DNA of 64,000 bases from Parietaria judaica. Lineage: Eukaryota; Streptophyta; Magnoliopsida; Rosales; Urticaceae. The stretch is from contig OX940863.1 in assembly GCA_954871525.1 (NCBI GenBank), positions 39,294,501 to 39,358,500 on the forward strand, given 5' to 3'. How positions within the stretch are numbered: position 1 is the first letter of the stretch; each line of letters starts with the position of its first letter. Shown one piece after another: positions 1 to 12,836 of the stretch. A program made the position numbers and the translations under genes. Under the pieces are notes generated by a model. It was given only the letters and a program-made list of their open reading frames with translations, was not told where the DNA came from and searched no databases.

Positions 1-424
1 AATAGTCAAGACTAAGAAGTTAATAATAATAATAATAATAATATAATAATAATACTCGCCGACTTTCCAGGAAGCTGTTACATTGCAAAATAATAGGTGA
101 AATATATACAAAGTTGTTTCTTCTTAAAATAAAATAAGTAATCGGTTAGAAAATGTTGCTTTTTGGCCCCTATAATGTCATATGATGATGAAAATGCCAT
201 AATTACGAGATAAAGAATAAGAAAGTAAAGAGTTTTAAATGATTGAAACTAAGGATGACGGCTAAACTGCAAATTTCAGAGGGCATTAGTGCCCATTACT
301 AAAGATGTAAATTAATGTTAATTAGTGTAGCACAAACACTGTGAATTGCAATTTTAACATATGAAATTAAAATTGTATATTTTGGAACACCGCTACAAAT
401 TAAATGCGTATGCATAACTATAAA

Positions 425-476
<52 letters not shown>

Positions 477-1419
477 CAACAGCACTACAAACAAACAAAC
501 GATTCAATTAATAATATTAATAAATTACAATATAAGGATAATGCAAAAAGTGAATTCATATCGAAGAAGAAAGACGTTAAATCAAATTAATAACCAACAT
601 GCATATTTTATAACGGTCATTATTGTTATTTGACTCTCACCAAAGCGATTACAAGGGCGAAAGCGTTCTCTTTTGTTATCAACCATTAGATTCCGGTCTA
701 AATTAGACATAGAGGTTCATTTCTCATCTTCTTCGATTAGTAGCTCTCAGCACGCTTTCTTTGTGCTGATCGCGGCAAATCGAGGAAGATGAGAAATAAA
801 CAGGAATCTGTAAATGGAGACAACTCAAGAGAGAATTTTAAACTAAAGAGAAAGATCGAAGATGGTTATAATATTTCAAAACCACGAAGTTGATGAAGAA
901 GTTATGTGCAATATAAGAATTCGCAAATATATATATATAAACATGTAGATATATAATTAGTGATTTGCTATATATGTGAGAGTATAGTGTTGGTTCAATT
1001 GTCTACTAATAGCCTAAACAGTTAGCATTAGCAACTCCCCGTAGAAATACGCGGGATCCGAATAATATAATAAAAGAAAATCTTAAAGATGTTGGAAAAT
1101 AATATAATGAAACAAGACGGTTGACTTTTCACGTAGTACTCGTATTATATTATCTGAAAATATTGAGATTTAAGATGAACTTGCGAAGATTGGAAGTTTC
1201 AATTCAACTCGTTTTATAATAAGAAATGGTCACCTCTCACTCTCGTCTCTTTGTCTTTGATACCCTTCAATTCCCCACCAAACACATGAATCCAAATTCA
1301 TAATCCCTTTCTTTTCTTCATCAATTCAATTCACAAAATCAAGGACCTCTTCTCGTCGTCGTCTAGCTCGCGAGATACTCGCCGGCCCTGCTAGTGCCAC
1401 TATTTATGGAGCTCCTGCG
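1..1419. other. AT-rich intergenic region upstream of the UNC93-like gene
   Basis: I see no gene here. The stretch is AT-rich and holds a TAA/AAT-type simple repeat near 25-55 and an uninterrupted (TA)n microsatellite at about 427-473. The last ~200 bases (about 1220-1419) become C/T-rich, as expected for the promoter and 5' leader of the gene starting at 1420. No TATA box could be assigned with confidence. Confidence 0.6.
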
Positions 1420-4400
1420 ATGAACCCACCAACCGAATCAGCCATGGACGAGGAAGCCCCTCTGGTTTCGGGCCGAGCAAAAGCTCCGAACAGCCACGAG
1501 AGAGATGTTCATATCCTCTGCGCGGCGTTCTTGCTCATCTTCCTCGCCTACGGAGCTGCTCAGAATCTCGAGAGCACTCTCAACACTGTGCGTGATCTCT
1601 CTCTTTCTTTGCTCACTGTGTGTTTCTTTTATGATTTTGACTCGATTGTGCGAACAGGAAGAGGCTCTGGGAACGACGTCGTTGGGGGTTCTGTACCTGT
1701 CCTTCACGTTTTTCTCGCTCTTGGCGTCGTTGGTGGTTCGGAAACTCGGTTCCAAGAACGCTTTGATTCTCGGGACTACTGGTTATTGGCTCTTCATCGC
1801 TGCCAATTTGAAGCCCACATGGTGATTGACTCTCTCAACATGTAGCATAATGTTTCTTTCTTTCGAGTCGGAAATGAGAGTGTCGGAAAGAGTCCCGTTA
1901 GGACGGGGACCGGGATACGAATTTCGGGAAATGAGAGTGTCAGGAAAAGAGTCCCGTACTGACGGGGACCGGGATGCGAATTTCGGGGGCTAAATTACAG
2001 TGGGGACTAAGAAAACATATGGTAAAAAATTGAAAAATTGAAGTGGTGAAATTGAAAAATATAAACAATTAGGGTGAACTTTACACTCATTCTAAGTTTA
2101 GGGGGATTATAGCCCTTTTGGGTTGGTGTAATTATATGATTCAGAAGAGATGCGTTAACGAGCTAGGTGTTGTTTCGAGATGGTGACGCCACTTGGCACT
2201 TTCTTTGCCAACCGTTTGATGTTGTACTTGTGGGCATAGAGCCACTTGTGGCGTCTTGCAGGTGCACTTAGTCATTATGCTTTTGCATCAATAAAGTGAC
2301 GCCTCATTTTGAATGGAAGGTCTTCGTTTTTTGAAGAAATGTGTTGTTTGGAAGACGCTTGTTATTTTTGGAACGGTCGCGACTTCATGAAACGATTGTA
2401 ACTTCCTAGTTAATCAGTGGGATTTCATTAGATCGGATTACACAATCATTCTCATTGTTAGTGTCTATATCTCTCAATCTCTCTTCATTTTTCAAAAACG
2501 TATTTTTGCTTACTTCGTCTTATAAATCGACTAGTAGGCTTGTCTTATCCTGAGTATCTTTATATACATATTCTAAGACTTTGGGGGTGCTTGAGATATT
2601 ATTGGGAAAGTGATTCATGCCTTGACGTTTTCAACCATTTCTAACAATTTTTTTTTTTTCTATCTAACAATGTTTTTTTTGATAGGTACACAATGATTCC
2701 CGCGTCTTTGTACATGGGTTTTGCTGCTTCCATAATCTGGGTTGGCCAGGTAAACTCCATTAATGTTTCACATTTCCTTTTGAAGCATTTATAGGGTTTC
2801 TGAACTATTGGTCATTCATTTAGGGGACTTATCTGACTTCCACTGCGCAAAGTCATGCAAATGACAACAACTTGCACGAAGCAACGGTCATTGGTCACTT
2901 CAATGGCGAATTCTGGGGCGTGTTTGCTGGTCACCAGGTTACCTATTTCAATCCTTCTTTGACAAACAAGCAAACAATATATAGAGTAAGAATTGTTTGT
3001 AGTTCTTGGTTTGGTGACGGTTTTATTCATTTCAGGTTGTGGGAAATCTCGTCACGCTTGCCCTTCTGAAAGATGGAAGTGTACGTTCTTTCGTGTCTAT
3101 AATGTATTATTGTCGTGACCAAATTTATTAATATAATCTTCGTTTATGAAGGAAGAAAAAAGCATGGTAACAACAGGACACTTGAGATTCACTGAGAAAA
3201 ACAGAAACAAACCGGATCATGTTGTGAAAACACTTTAATCCAAGAAAAGAAAAAAAAAAGAATCTAAACATTGCTATTTCCATTCCAAACAAAACATTTT
3301 CTATGAACGGAAAGATAGACTGCAACTGGTTACAAATTATCTCAACCTTTAGCGCCATAGCAAATTGACTTAAAGAAGCATATGCTACTTAACTCTGTTT
3401 GTTTCAATTACGTTCTTATCATTGTAGATTTATTTCTTTCTCGTGTAATTGCAGGAGGGATCTGTGGGAAACCCGACTTTACTATTTGTTGTGTTCCTCT
3501 GCAGTATGACATTGGGAACCATACTGATGTGCTTCTTACATAATCGGGATAGTAAAGGAAAGAACAATGGCGTGCGCTCTTCTGAGAGCTTTTACGCCTC
3601 TGTGATTTCCCTTTCAAAGTCGGTTATCACTCCACTGCTTAGTGTGCGGATGCTATTAATTATTCCTCTCATTGCGTATTCGGGTCTGCAACAGGCATTT
3701 GTTTGGTGCGTGTACTTGATGATTAAGCTATGCTCTGATTAGAATATCCCATTATTCGTCTCGAACACGTCTTTTCTTCTCTTTCAGGGCCGAGTTCACC
3801 AAATTTGTTGTCACTCCAGCTCTTGGTTTGTCCGGTGTTGGGGGTACAATGGCGGTTTATGGAGCGAGTGATGCACTGGTAAGGTTTCTGAATTGGCGAT
3901 TTTTAACATCACGGGCTCTATAGTACTAAGTTTGTCTTTGATTTCTATCCCAGGTCCTATTATAGAACATTTTAATGCATCTGGCATAGTATGTTTGCAA
4001 GTTGCAACACAATGTTCTGTCTCTTGATCATGTTAAATCTGTTATCTAGTTTTCCGTGGCTGCGGGTCGGCTTACTTCGGGTCTCAAGTCGATAACCGCA
4101 ATAGTTTCTGTTGGTGTTTTGGCTCACGCTGCAGTATTTTTATGGATTCTTCTGAAATACAGGTTACCGTTTACCACCATATTTCTTTATACAAATCATT
4201 GTTTCCATCATTATATTTCTTTAATATCCTTTTTCGTGACACAGTGGCTCTAGTGGAGCGACCAGCATTCTTTACCCGTTTGTGATGGCTGCTTTACTGG
4301 GCGTTGGTGACGGAGTTTGTATGACTCAGCTAAATGCGTTAATTGGGATACTCTTTAAGCATGACATGGTACTCATAGATCTTTCTTTTGCTTGGAATTC

Positions 4401-4938
4401 CAGAATTGAACGTCGAAATCTTGTTGTCGCTTTAAGGCCTCTTTTCGAATTTGAAAAATCGAAGGAAAGGATAGTATGTGACTTTTTATTTTTATTTTTT
4501 TATGTGTGTTTTGAAACCTCGAAATAAGAAAGAAAATATTATACAAGAAAGTTTGAGGGAAAATTGATAAAGGAATTTAAAATTTATTTTCATTATGTCA
4601 AGAAATAATGACACGGGATCAAATTTTCTTTTCGACACTCAATCACGGTAGAAATAAATAAATGTATTTTGCTTCGTATTTCTCTTTCCGTATTCATTCC
4701 ATAAACATTTAGCAAGTCGAAACAAATCCAAAATGGCTAAGTTGTTAATGCTTCTTCGTTGCAGGAAGGAGCGTTCTCGCAGCTGAAGGTGTGGCAGAGT
4801 GCTTCGATCGCGCTCGTCTTCTTTCTCAGTCCCTACATCTCGCTGGCGGCAATGCTGTGGATTCTGCTCACCGGGCTCTGTGTCTCCTTTGCTGGGTTTC
4901 TCGTCCTCACGATCATGGTAGAGAAAGCATTTTCATAG
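1420..4938 (+). CDS. UNC93-like (major-facilitator-type) membrane protein, ten exons
   Basis: Exons by splice sites and phase: 1420-1587, 1658-1821, 2686-2749, 2824-2937, 3036-3080, 3455-3705, 3788-3878, 4050-4162, 4245-4368 and 4765-4938. They join to an open frame of 435 aa. The protein has an acidic N-tail (DEEAPLVSG) and about ten to eleven hydrophobic segments, including the FLLIFLAYGAAQN helix. Conserved UNC93-family pieces are visible: GTTGYWLF, SLYMGFAASIIWVGQG, NGEFWGVF, YSGLQQAFVWAEF and LFKHD, then LKVWQS..FFLSPY near the C-end. Length and motif order match plant UNC93-like protein 3. Animal and yeast relatives regulate ion channels or behave as transporters; plant members have been tied to potassium balance, but the substrate cannot be read from sequence. 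A second Met at residue 9 could also serve as start. No disrupting lesions were seen. Confidence 0.93.
1870..1987. repeat. Two-copy tandem duplication (~57-60 bp unit) in UNC93-like intron 2
   Basis: Two adjacent copies of a unit beginning GGAAATGAGAGTGTC and ending near GCGAATTTCGGG start at 1870 and 1927. They differ by a few substitutions and small indels. The unit is GC-richer than the surrounding intron. Confidence 0.85.
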
Positions 4939-6411
4939 CCCGGCCGGTTTGCGACGCTTGTGCAAGCTTGTAAGAGCATTGGATAAACTGGTACAACCAG
5001 GTTGTGTAAATCTTTCCCTTGAAGGTTGTGAATCTGTGGCTCATTTTACACAACTAGAAGCTGCAAAAGTTTTAGTTTAAAATAAAACCACCACTTTTCA
5101 TTAGAAAATGATTCTCTTCCCAAAGTGAAATCTTGGACACAAAAATAAAATATAAATGAGAATGCCAGAGTTTGTGATATGAATTCGTTTCGAAGGCCCG
5201 ACCTGTTCCGAAGCCTAAAAAATTATATAGATATTTTTTGGGAATATATGGTGGAAGTGGGAGGGATTGAGACCTTTCTACCCGATTAATGTAATTATGA
5301 ATTTTGGGTCAAATTTTATCTCTTATCTTGTGATTCAAGACTTTTAAGGCCAGTAGTCGTTTTGCTCTATTTTTCTTCACTACTATCTTTTTTATTCTCT
5401 TCAAAGAAGACAATAAAACACGTCTCTTAGTAGTCCAAACATGTTTTACTATGCATAATTAACATTGTAGATTAATCTTTATCGTTGCGTGGTAAAAAAC
5501 AAATTTAATTAAAAAAAAAACGTGAATAAACTATACATTGTGGCTTGGTACTTTACTATTAAGAATTAATTAAGAATTTAATTATTTAAATTAAACTTTT
5601 TTATAAAAATAAATTGATATTACAAGTCTTTTTTTTTTTTTAATAACGGGTGTATTTAGTTTTGATTAAAAAGTCTTGTTTTTGTTTTTAAAATAAACTA
5701 AATTACTTTTCAAGTGTTTGATAAATTTTTTTTTTACAAAAAATACAAAAGCAATTTTAGATTTTTGTATATGAGTCGTAAAAACTAGGATTCCTAGGTT
5801 TTGTTTTTTGTTTTCTAAAAACAAAAACAGTGGTTTTTAGTCTATTGTAATTTTTTTTTTATCTTAAATATATTTATTTTACCAAAAGTTAAATCAACTT
5901 TTGTTACTAGCAATTGTTTTATAAAATGTTTATCGAACACATGTTCATTTTTTTTTTTCAAAAATTGAAATAAAAAACAATTTTTTCAAAAACACAAAAG
6001 AGTCTTAATATATGGCCATAAATATTCAAAATTCAAAATATATTGATGATGAAAATTCTTTAGAATGTGCGATGAATGGGGCAAAACTAACATTGATTAC
6101 ACATCGGAATTGGAAGAAGAGAAGAGCCTAGTTTAAAAAGGGAAAATTCATTATCTAATGATGAAAGTAGGTAAAATTCAAAAATTGGTGATGAATGTCA
6201 AAATTCGAAAACTAGTGATGTTCACTATTTCCTTCCCATTTTACTCGAGTCCACTTTTGGTGTCGTTCTTCCCCTCTTTCTCTCTCTCATTCTTACGCTT
6301 CTTTCTCACTCTAAAGTCTAAACCACCCGAGAACCCTAACTCTCACATCAACCATTTTTTACTGTTCATCATCATAGACCTTCGAAAGAATCACTACCAA
6401 CGCAGCTAGTC
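4939..6411. other. AT-rich intergenic region, no gene seen
   Basis: This begins with the 3' UTR of the UNC93-like gene and continues as strongly AT-rich sequence with many A/T homopolymers. From about 6230 the + strand becomes pyrimidine-rich and reads like the 5' leader of the gene fragment starting at 6412. No coding region or transposon ends could be supported. Confidence 0.5.
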
Positions 6412-6564
6412 ATGGCCATGGGAAATTGTTTAGGTAGTTCTCTCGCAGCTATAGATGTTCAGAGTTCCTGTTGGGGGGAATCGAATACTTCGGATATTAT
6501 GAGGAAGTCGACGGTTGTAATGACCGACTTCTACAGGAAGTCGACGGTTCTCTCGCAGCTGTAA
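6412..6564 (+). pseudogene. 5' gene relic with MGNC-type acylated N-terminus, truncated by a transposon
   Basis: An ATG at 6412 (or 6418) opens a short frame that reads MGNCLGSSLAA and closes at the TAA of 6562-6564. It is preceded by a leader-like C/T-rich stretch. Gly-2 and Cys-4 after the second Met fit N-myristoylation and palmitoylation, the arrangement at the start of many receptor-like cytoplasmic kinases of the PBL/APK type. Nothing of a kinase follows: the frame runs straight into the repeat-rich edge of the Mutator-like element. It is either a first exon cut off by that insertion or a captured 5' fragment. The kinase link is only a resemblance of the first ten or so residues. Confidence 0.3.
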
Positions 6565-6875
6565 ATGACCGACTTCGGATATTATCCCCGAATACGGTAT
6601 CTCCGAAATCGGTCGACATAACCCCGACTTCGAATAATATCCCCGAGTACAATATCTCCGAAATCAGTCATTTTACCCACGCAGAACGAAGTCGGAGATG
6701 TCCATCGTATCCGAAGTCGGCGTTGCGCTGATCACCGAAGTCGTTGTTATTCTTAGCATCGACCTCGGTCGACCACGCTGGACGTCAGGATTATCTTCAT
6801 CTCCGAAGTCGAAGAGTATTACCAAAATTTATTTTCATTTGGTCATTATATTTTCCCGACTTTGGTGATTATATC

Positions 6876-8195
6876 TGTTACGGGTATTTTGGCACGATTG
6901 ATTTAATATTAATTGATTAATTAATAATCAATTAATTGATTATTAATTGATTAATTATATATTAATTGATTAATAATTGATTAATTATATATTAATTGAT
7001 TATTAATTGATTAATTAAAATCAATTTTGCCCCCAAAATATTCACCGGAAGCCTGTTTTCGAAAAATAAAGGATCCAGATGATCCCAAAAATATCGAAAT
7101 ACCCAAAATCGATATAAAATTTGTAAAAAACGGCCTCGGGAAACACCCGGGACCTCCGGGACACGCCAGGAAACACCCGGGCGGGTCCCACAGGCCCCCA
7201 AGGGTCAGCCGCCACGTGTCACCGCCCCCACAGGCCTCCCAAGGGTCAAAACCCTGTTCCGCTACGTGTTGGTCATCTGATGGATGAGAGGAAGGGCTGA
7301 CGTCTGCGACCTGGGTCACGCTGACGTAATCGCCTTGGAGGGCAAGGCCTCCATGGAACCAGCCGCCTTCTCCCCGCGCGTGTGGACGCGTCGCTGCTCC
7401 GATCGGCGTGATTTTGGCGGCGTTAGATCGGCCACGTCCTGAGGATGCGAAAAAACATATAATTTTGTACCAGGGGCCTCCCGAGTCAAAAGATATTTGC
7501 ATTTGAATCCCCTGGTTCTCTTATAAATAGAAGCTCGGTTTCGGTTAAACGGTAACTCACTTTCTCTGAACGAAACTCGACCAAAACTATCTCGAGCACC
7601 CTCTAAACATCTCCCCCTCAAATATTACACTAATGTTGAGCGTCGGAGGTGAATTCGGGGGCTCCCCCCCGGTTCTATTTGACCGTGGGTGTTGTTTTGT
7701 TCAGGTTCTGAGAGAGAGAAAACACATTTGAGCGGAAGTTCTGGAAAAGATTCTGGCACGATCTAAGACCATCCTTTCCAAGGTTCTAGGTCCGTGAGGT
7801 GCTCGTTCTATCCAGTATTCTTGTATCTCCGGCAGATATACAGATTACGCGGATAGCCCGAGGACTCGGATATGTTCCCGTGACGCCGGTCGAGGGTCTA
7901 ATCTGTCAGGGTTCACTGGAGAGTCAATACTGTGACCCCCCCTACACGGTGGTCAAGAATCCGTTTTTGGTATCCCGAACCTGTAATCCGAGCCAGGCCA
8001 AGTCCTGGCCCTATTAGCGACAGGTAGTGGAGTTTACCACGGATTTTTGATCATCGAGTCAGCGGAGGATCCGATTGACTCGAAAGTCCAGGTGCCCAAG
8101 CCCAAAGGTCACAAAAGTCAACAAGACGACATTGGGCCCGGCCCAACACAAGCAATTGGGCCGCTGAATGTTTGAAGCATTTTTCTGCATCAACA
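6876..8195 (+). mobile_element. Solo LTR (family A, copy 1), TSD ATATC
   Basis: This 1320-bp unit starts TGTTACGGGTATTTTGG and ends GCATCAACA. It is flanked by the perfect 5-bp duplication ATATC (6871-6875 and 8196-8200). A TATAAATA box lies at 7522-7529. Near its start (about 6898-7020) is an AT-rich stretch of repeated TTAATTGAT units. No internal retrotransposon sequence or second LTR lies beside it, so this is a solo LTR left by recombination. Its ends and core match the minus-strand copy at 11256-12636. Confidence 0.88.
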
Positions 8196-8528
8196 ATATC
8201 CATGTTGTTCTTTCCCGTATTTTAATCATATTTGTTTGTCTATGTGGAATCAATTATTTCAGAAAGCGTCGTTGTATGGTACGATGGGTAGTTGACCCAA
8301 CGTCACGGAGAGTTTATCTTCACGTCCCCGAAGAACACATTAATTGTGGTCTCCAATACGGTTAAGTACGCTGATCTCATTGGCACGTTGTACGCTCAAT
8401 TACTGGTTGACCACTAACTTCACGACTTAAAACTCGAGGCACAATATGTTGCCCGAGGCCGAGCAGGAACTCTGTTTGTCATTGACAATGACCTACACGT
8501 TGCCAAATTCATGCACTACCTGTCGTAG

Positions 8529-10868
8529 ATGAGTTTCGTCGATCGGATACCGTTGTGCGTTAGTTTTATGTGCAAGACGTTTTCAGTGTACCATGCCGGA
8601 CATGTCAACGTCAGTTCTCCGGTACGGAATGCCACGCATCCGCACATCAGCGAACGTACTATCATCAATGTTCTGGTATGGAATGCGACATATCCCAACC
8701 GTATCGAAGCTGCATATGATGTCTCTTCTGCGACCCCGTATATGGGGGATCAAATGGTCACTCCGGACAACATTCTAGAGACAGCGAAAACCGAGTTGGC
8801 AGACTGTGTTAGACTTGTCGATGATGAGCCGTACGTTAACCCAGACCCGGTCGCAGATCACGTGTTTAGTGATCCTTCGTTGAGTGATCCGGATCCGGCC
8901 ATGGCGCCTTTTATTAGGTTAATTCTTGACCATGAACTTCTGGCTAAGGTTGAGCGAAATGCACCGGCATACTTTATTCCTGGAAGTACCCCCGCGGTAT
9001 CTCCACACCAAAGTTCCCCTGCAGCCGCAGGCTTGTCGCAGTCGCTCCCGTCCTTTGTTCCGTAGGCGTCGTTGTTCACTCATTTTGGAGATTAGGAAAA
9101 ATAGGACTTAATAAATTTGGGACGCAACGACGTGGAGATACTTGTCGGCCAACAGTACTTCACGTAAGCAGAGCTGATAAATAAATGCACGTTGTATACG
9201 GTGCGCACAAAATCCCATTACGACTTCAAAACGTCAGATACAAAGTATTGGTTTGTGCGATGCCGAGGGGCAGGTTGTGATCGACCAATTCCGGGAAAGA
9301 GAAACCTTAGGGCCAAGATGTGGACCATAACTGTGTTGCATGAAGTGCACACATGCGCTTTGGAGCCAGAAAGTCTGGCACAAAGGGACTTGAAGCCGGG
9401 CGTCATCGGTCACCTGTACAAAGACCGATAAAAGGTTGACAATTTAAGGTACACGCCACACCAAATTTGGGATCACATGAAACAAACTTTGGGTGCCGAC
9501 GTTAATTACGGGAAGGCTTGGAGGTGCAAGGACAGGGCGATGAGCTATATACAGGGATCCCCGGAAGCGTCTTATTCTAAGTTACCCTGTTATTTCCACC
9601 AACTAGAAAAGCGGAACCCGGGCACCGTGACCAATCTCGTGGTCGACGCCGAACGACGATTCAAGTATTGCTTCATGGCTTTGGGACCTTCGTTACAGGG
9701 CGTCTCCTTATGCCGACCGATCATAATCGTCGACGGAACCCATCTTAAATCGAAGTACGAAGGAACATTGCTCGTTGCTGTTATGCATGACCATGCGAAC
9801 CAAATCTCCCCCCTCGCCATCGGCATAGTGGACACCGAGATTACCGTGAAGTGGGCATATTTTTTGACAAGGTTGAAGGAGGCCATGGGGAGCCGCATCA
9901 TACCAAATTTGGTGTTCATTTCTGACCGTGCAGGCAAAATTGTGGCTGCCATAGCCGATGTCTTCTCGGAGGCCTATCACGGCTATTGCATTCATCACAT
10001 AGAGATGAACATAAACAAAAAATTCGAGCATAAAGAGTGTCACAGGAACATGTTGCTCGCATCAAAAGCCTTTCATAAGTGCGACGTCGACGCGGCCATG
10101 AAGAGGATTCGGGAGATAGCCCCGAGAGTCAAAAAGTTTCTATTCGATACCGGACTCAAGTTTTGGTCGACCGTTTACTCCCGACGAAGCGATACAACTT
10201 AGTGACAAGCAACCATGCGGAGAGCCTTAATAGGGTAACGACGGAGGAATGTGCAGCGCTTGTTACGCAATTGCTCGAGTATTACCGCTACAAATGCATG
10301 GCTTGGTGTCCGAAGCGTCGGGCAGCCGCATTGAAGCTTACCACAAAACTATGCAAACCATGGGAGATGAACGTTAGGCGGTCGGTGGAACGCGGGTTGC
10401 ATCTAAACGTTCAACCAACTAACGACCACGAGTTTGTCGTCCGTGATGGTTACATGGACGGAGAAGTGAATGTGCAGGCAAGAACTTGCTCTTGCGGCTT
10501 GCGGAAAGTTCCAGCTCCTTGGGCTTCCTTGTGACCACGCGGCCGCTGCTATCAAACTCAAGCATATGGATGTGTACACTTTCGTAACTGATTACTACAA
10601 GAAGGAGACATGCCAGGAACTATGGAACGGTTCCGTTTACCCGGTGGGCGACGAGGAAACTTTGGATCTAACGGATGAGTTGCGAAAACGCCGCAATAAA
10701 GTGCCCTAGTATAAAAGACAGCTCGGTCGGCCTAGAAAGTTGAATCAAGGTCGAAGACAAATGAAGCGGCTTCCATCTCAGGGAGAGATCATCGTATTGC
10801 CTTACCTATGCTCAAAATACGGGAAAAGCTGTCACAACAGGAAGACCTGTAAATCTTGGAACATTATC
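8529..10868 (+). pseudogene. MULE (MuDR-type) transposase pseudogene
   Basis: Domains in order: an unrecognised N-terminal region (8529-9065); a MuDR DNA-binding-type domain (about 9186-9431, with CRGAGCDRP and a HEVHTC end); the MULE DDE domain (9477-10150, with IIIVDGTHLK, LVFISDR and YCIHHIE); a SWIM zinc finger (CSCG then LPCDHAAAA, 10490-10560); and a C-terminal GRPRK stretch followed by a CCHC-like knuckle (C-SKYGKS-CHNRKTC, about 10805-10855). Lesions: in-frame stops near 9168-9170, at 9429-9431 and at 10707-10709, and frameshifts near 10180 and 10497. It cannot make a full transposase. The original enzyme would have cut and moved the surrounding element. Confidence 0.88.
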
Positions 10869-11255
10869 TAGTATTTTATCAAGAATAATTATTTTTTAGT
10901 AGACGGTGAACTGATTTGAGTTGATTATTATTATCTCTGTAACTTATTAATAATTCTTTTTTTTTTTACAGTATAATTCATTTGTTATCCCTTGTTATTA
11001 TCGTATTTCATTGTTTGTGGATTATCTCTGTATAAATGATAACCAAATTCGGGGGCATAATTGACGATGTCGGGCTTACTATAGCCGAATCCCAGATTTA
11101 TTAAAACCGAATTCGGGTATACAGTTTATGATGTTGGGCTTACTTTCACCGAGATGCGAACTATCAGAAACGACCGAGGTCGGGCATAATGTACCAAAGT
11201 TGGTGATACGACTATCGATGTCAGGCTTCTTATCTATGAAGTCGGGGATAGTAAC

Positions 11256-12636
11256 TGTTGATGCTGAAAATTAGATCAAACACTCTAATCCGTCGTCTGT
11301 TGACTTTTCTCGGGCTTGGACTCTGGAATCTGGTCGATTGGGCCTTCCGTTTTACTATCGGACCGGAACCGGATCCTCCGACCCGTTACCACAAAGTCCT
11401 AAGACTCGGGATATAGGTGAGGGGCCATGGAGAACCGTAGACACGTCGACGATCGGGCCTTGAGATTTCTCCAGCGCTTCCGCTCTATAGTTTCCCTGTT
11501 TGTAGAATCAGAAAAAATCTGTTCATGGGAACGGGAGGGGGTACATCCCTATTCACCTCCAACGTTCAACTTTAGTCGAGTATTTTATTGAATATATCTA
11601 TATAAGAGAGAACGGGAGTTTTATAATTGTAGAGATCATTCGAATGGGTTACCGTTTGAATGAAATGAAGCTTCTATTTATAGGAGGGGCCAGGGGCCTA
11701 GAGGCAATTAGAAATTACTTTTCTAGCCCTTGGGCAATTAAAATATTGCTTTGCATCCTTTTATGCCCATGGGGTGCCTCGGGTGCCCAAAAGCGCCCAC
11801 GGTCATCTCTTTGTGTTCCGGGCGCCCCCAAAAAGCTTAACGGCGTCCACGGGCATTAATCGGGCGTTGTTTGGCATCCGCGGGCATCCACGAAGCTCAC
11901 AGAGACCTATGTGTAATTAAGCTCTTTTTAGAGCCTGGATGCCCACAGGCCGCCTCGGGGGCGTCCGAATGCGCCCATATTCGTCTCTATGCGTTCCGGG
12001 CGGTCCCAAAAGCTTAACGACATCGACGGGCATCAATCGGGTGTCGTTTAGCATCCGCGGGCATCCACGAAGCTCAAAGGGATCTATGTGTAATTAAGAT
12101 ATTTTAGAGCCTGGCTGCCCACAGGTCGCCTCAGGCGTCCGAATGCGTCCTCGACTGTCTCTATGCGTTCCGGGCGGTCCAAAATTCTTAACGGCATCGA
12201 CGGGCATCAACCGGGTGTCGTTTGGCATCCGCGGGCATCCACGGAGCTCACAGGGACCTACGTGTAATTTAGCCCTTTTAGAGCCTAGATGCCCACAGGT
12301 CGTCTCAGGTGTCCGAATGCGTCCCCGACCGTCTCTATGCGTTCCGGGCGGTCCCAAAAGCTTAACGACATCGACAGGCTTCAACAGGGTGTCGTTTGGC
12401 ATCAGCGGGCATCCACAGAGCTCATATGAGCCCATATACAATTATGGGCTTTTAAATTACTATTCTTTTTTTATGCCCGCGGATGCGTTTTCTTCCGTTC
12501 TTGATGCATTTTCTCGGTGTAGCACCGTTTGCTTTTTTCGCATCCGCTGGATTTGTCGGTTTGAAAAATGGGCCTCCGGGGCATATTTTTTGGATTGGGC
12601 CTTTACTTTTTTAGGCTCTGGAAAATACCCATAGCA
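11256..12636 (-). mobile_element. Solo LTR (family A, copy 2, inverted), TSD GTAAC
   Basis: Read on the minus strand, this 1381-bp unit starts TGCTATGGGTATTTTCC and ends GCATCAACA, as in copy 1. It is flanked by the perfect 5-bp duplication GTAAC (11251-11255 and 12637-12641). A TATAAATA box on the minus strand lies at 11675-11682. It differs from copy 1 by carrying a ~175-bp tandem array. The opposite orientation and different TSD show that the two copies are independent insertions, not two ends of one element. Confidence 0.88.
11735..12440. repeat. Tandem array, ~175-bp unit, about four copies, inside solo LTR copy 2
   Basis: The phrase GTGTAATT followed by a TTTTAGAGCCT-like stretch and TGCCCACAGG recurs at 11911, 12088 and 12262, giving spacings of 177 and 174. 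A diverged first copy precedes them and a partial copy follows. Each unit also holds GCGTTCCGGGCG and CATCCGCGGGCATCCAC-like stretches. The units are clearly GC-richer than the flanking LTR. Confidence 0.85.
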
Positions 12637-12836
12637 GTAACTATCGAGGTCGGAAATCATATCCCGAAGTCGGACTTATAGCTACTAAAGTTGTCATTCT
12701 TACGATCACCGACCACGAAGATTTAATATTACCGAATTTGGGCATATAATTGCCGAGGTCAGGCTTACTATCCCCATCATTGGCACTATCAAGACCAACT
12801 TAGGAAATTAACCAAGCGAGGTCGGAGTAAAAAAAT

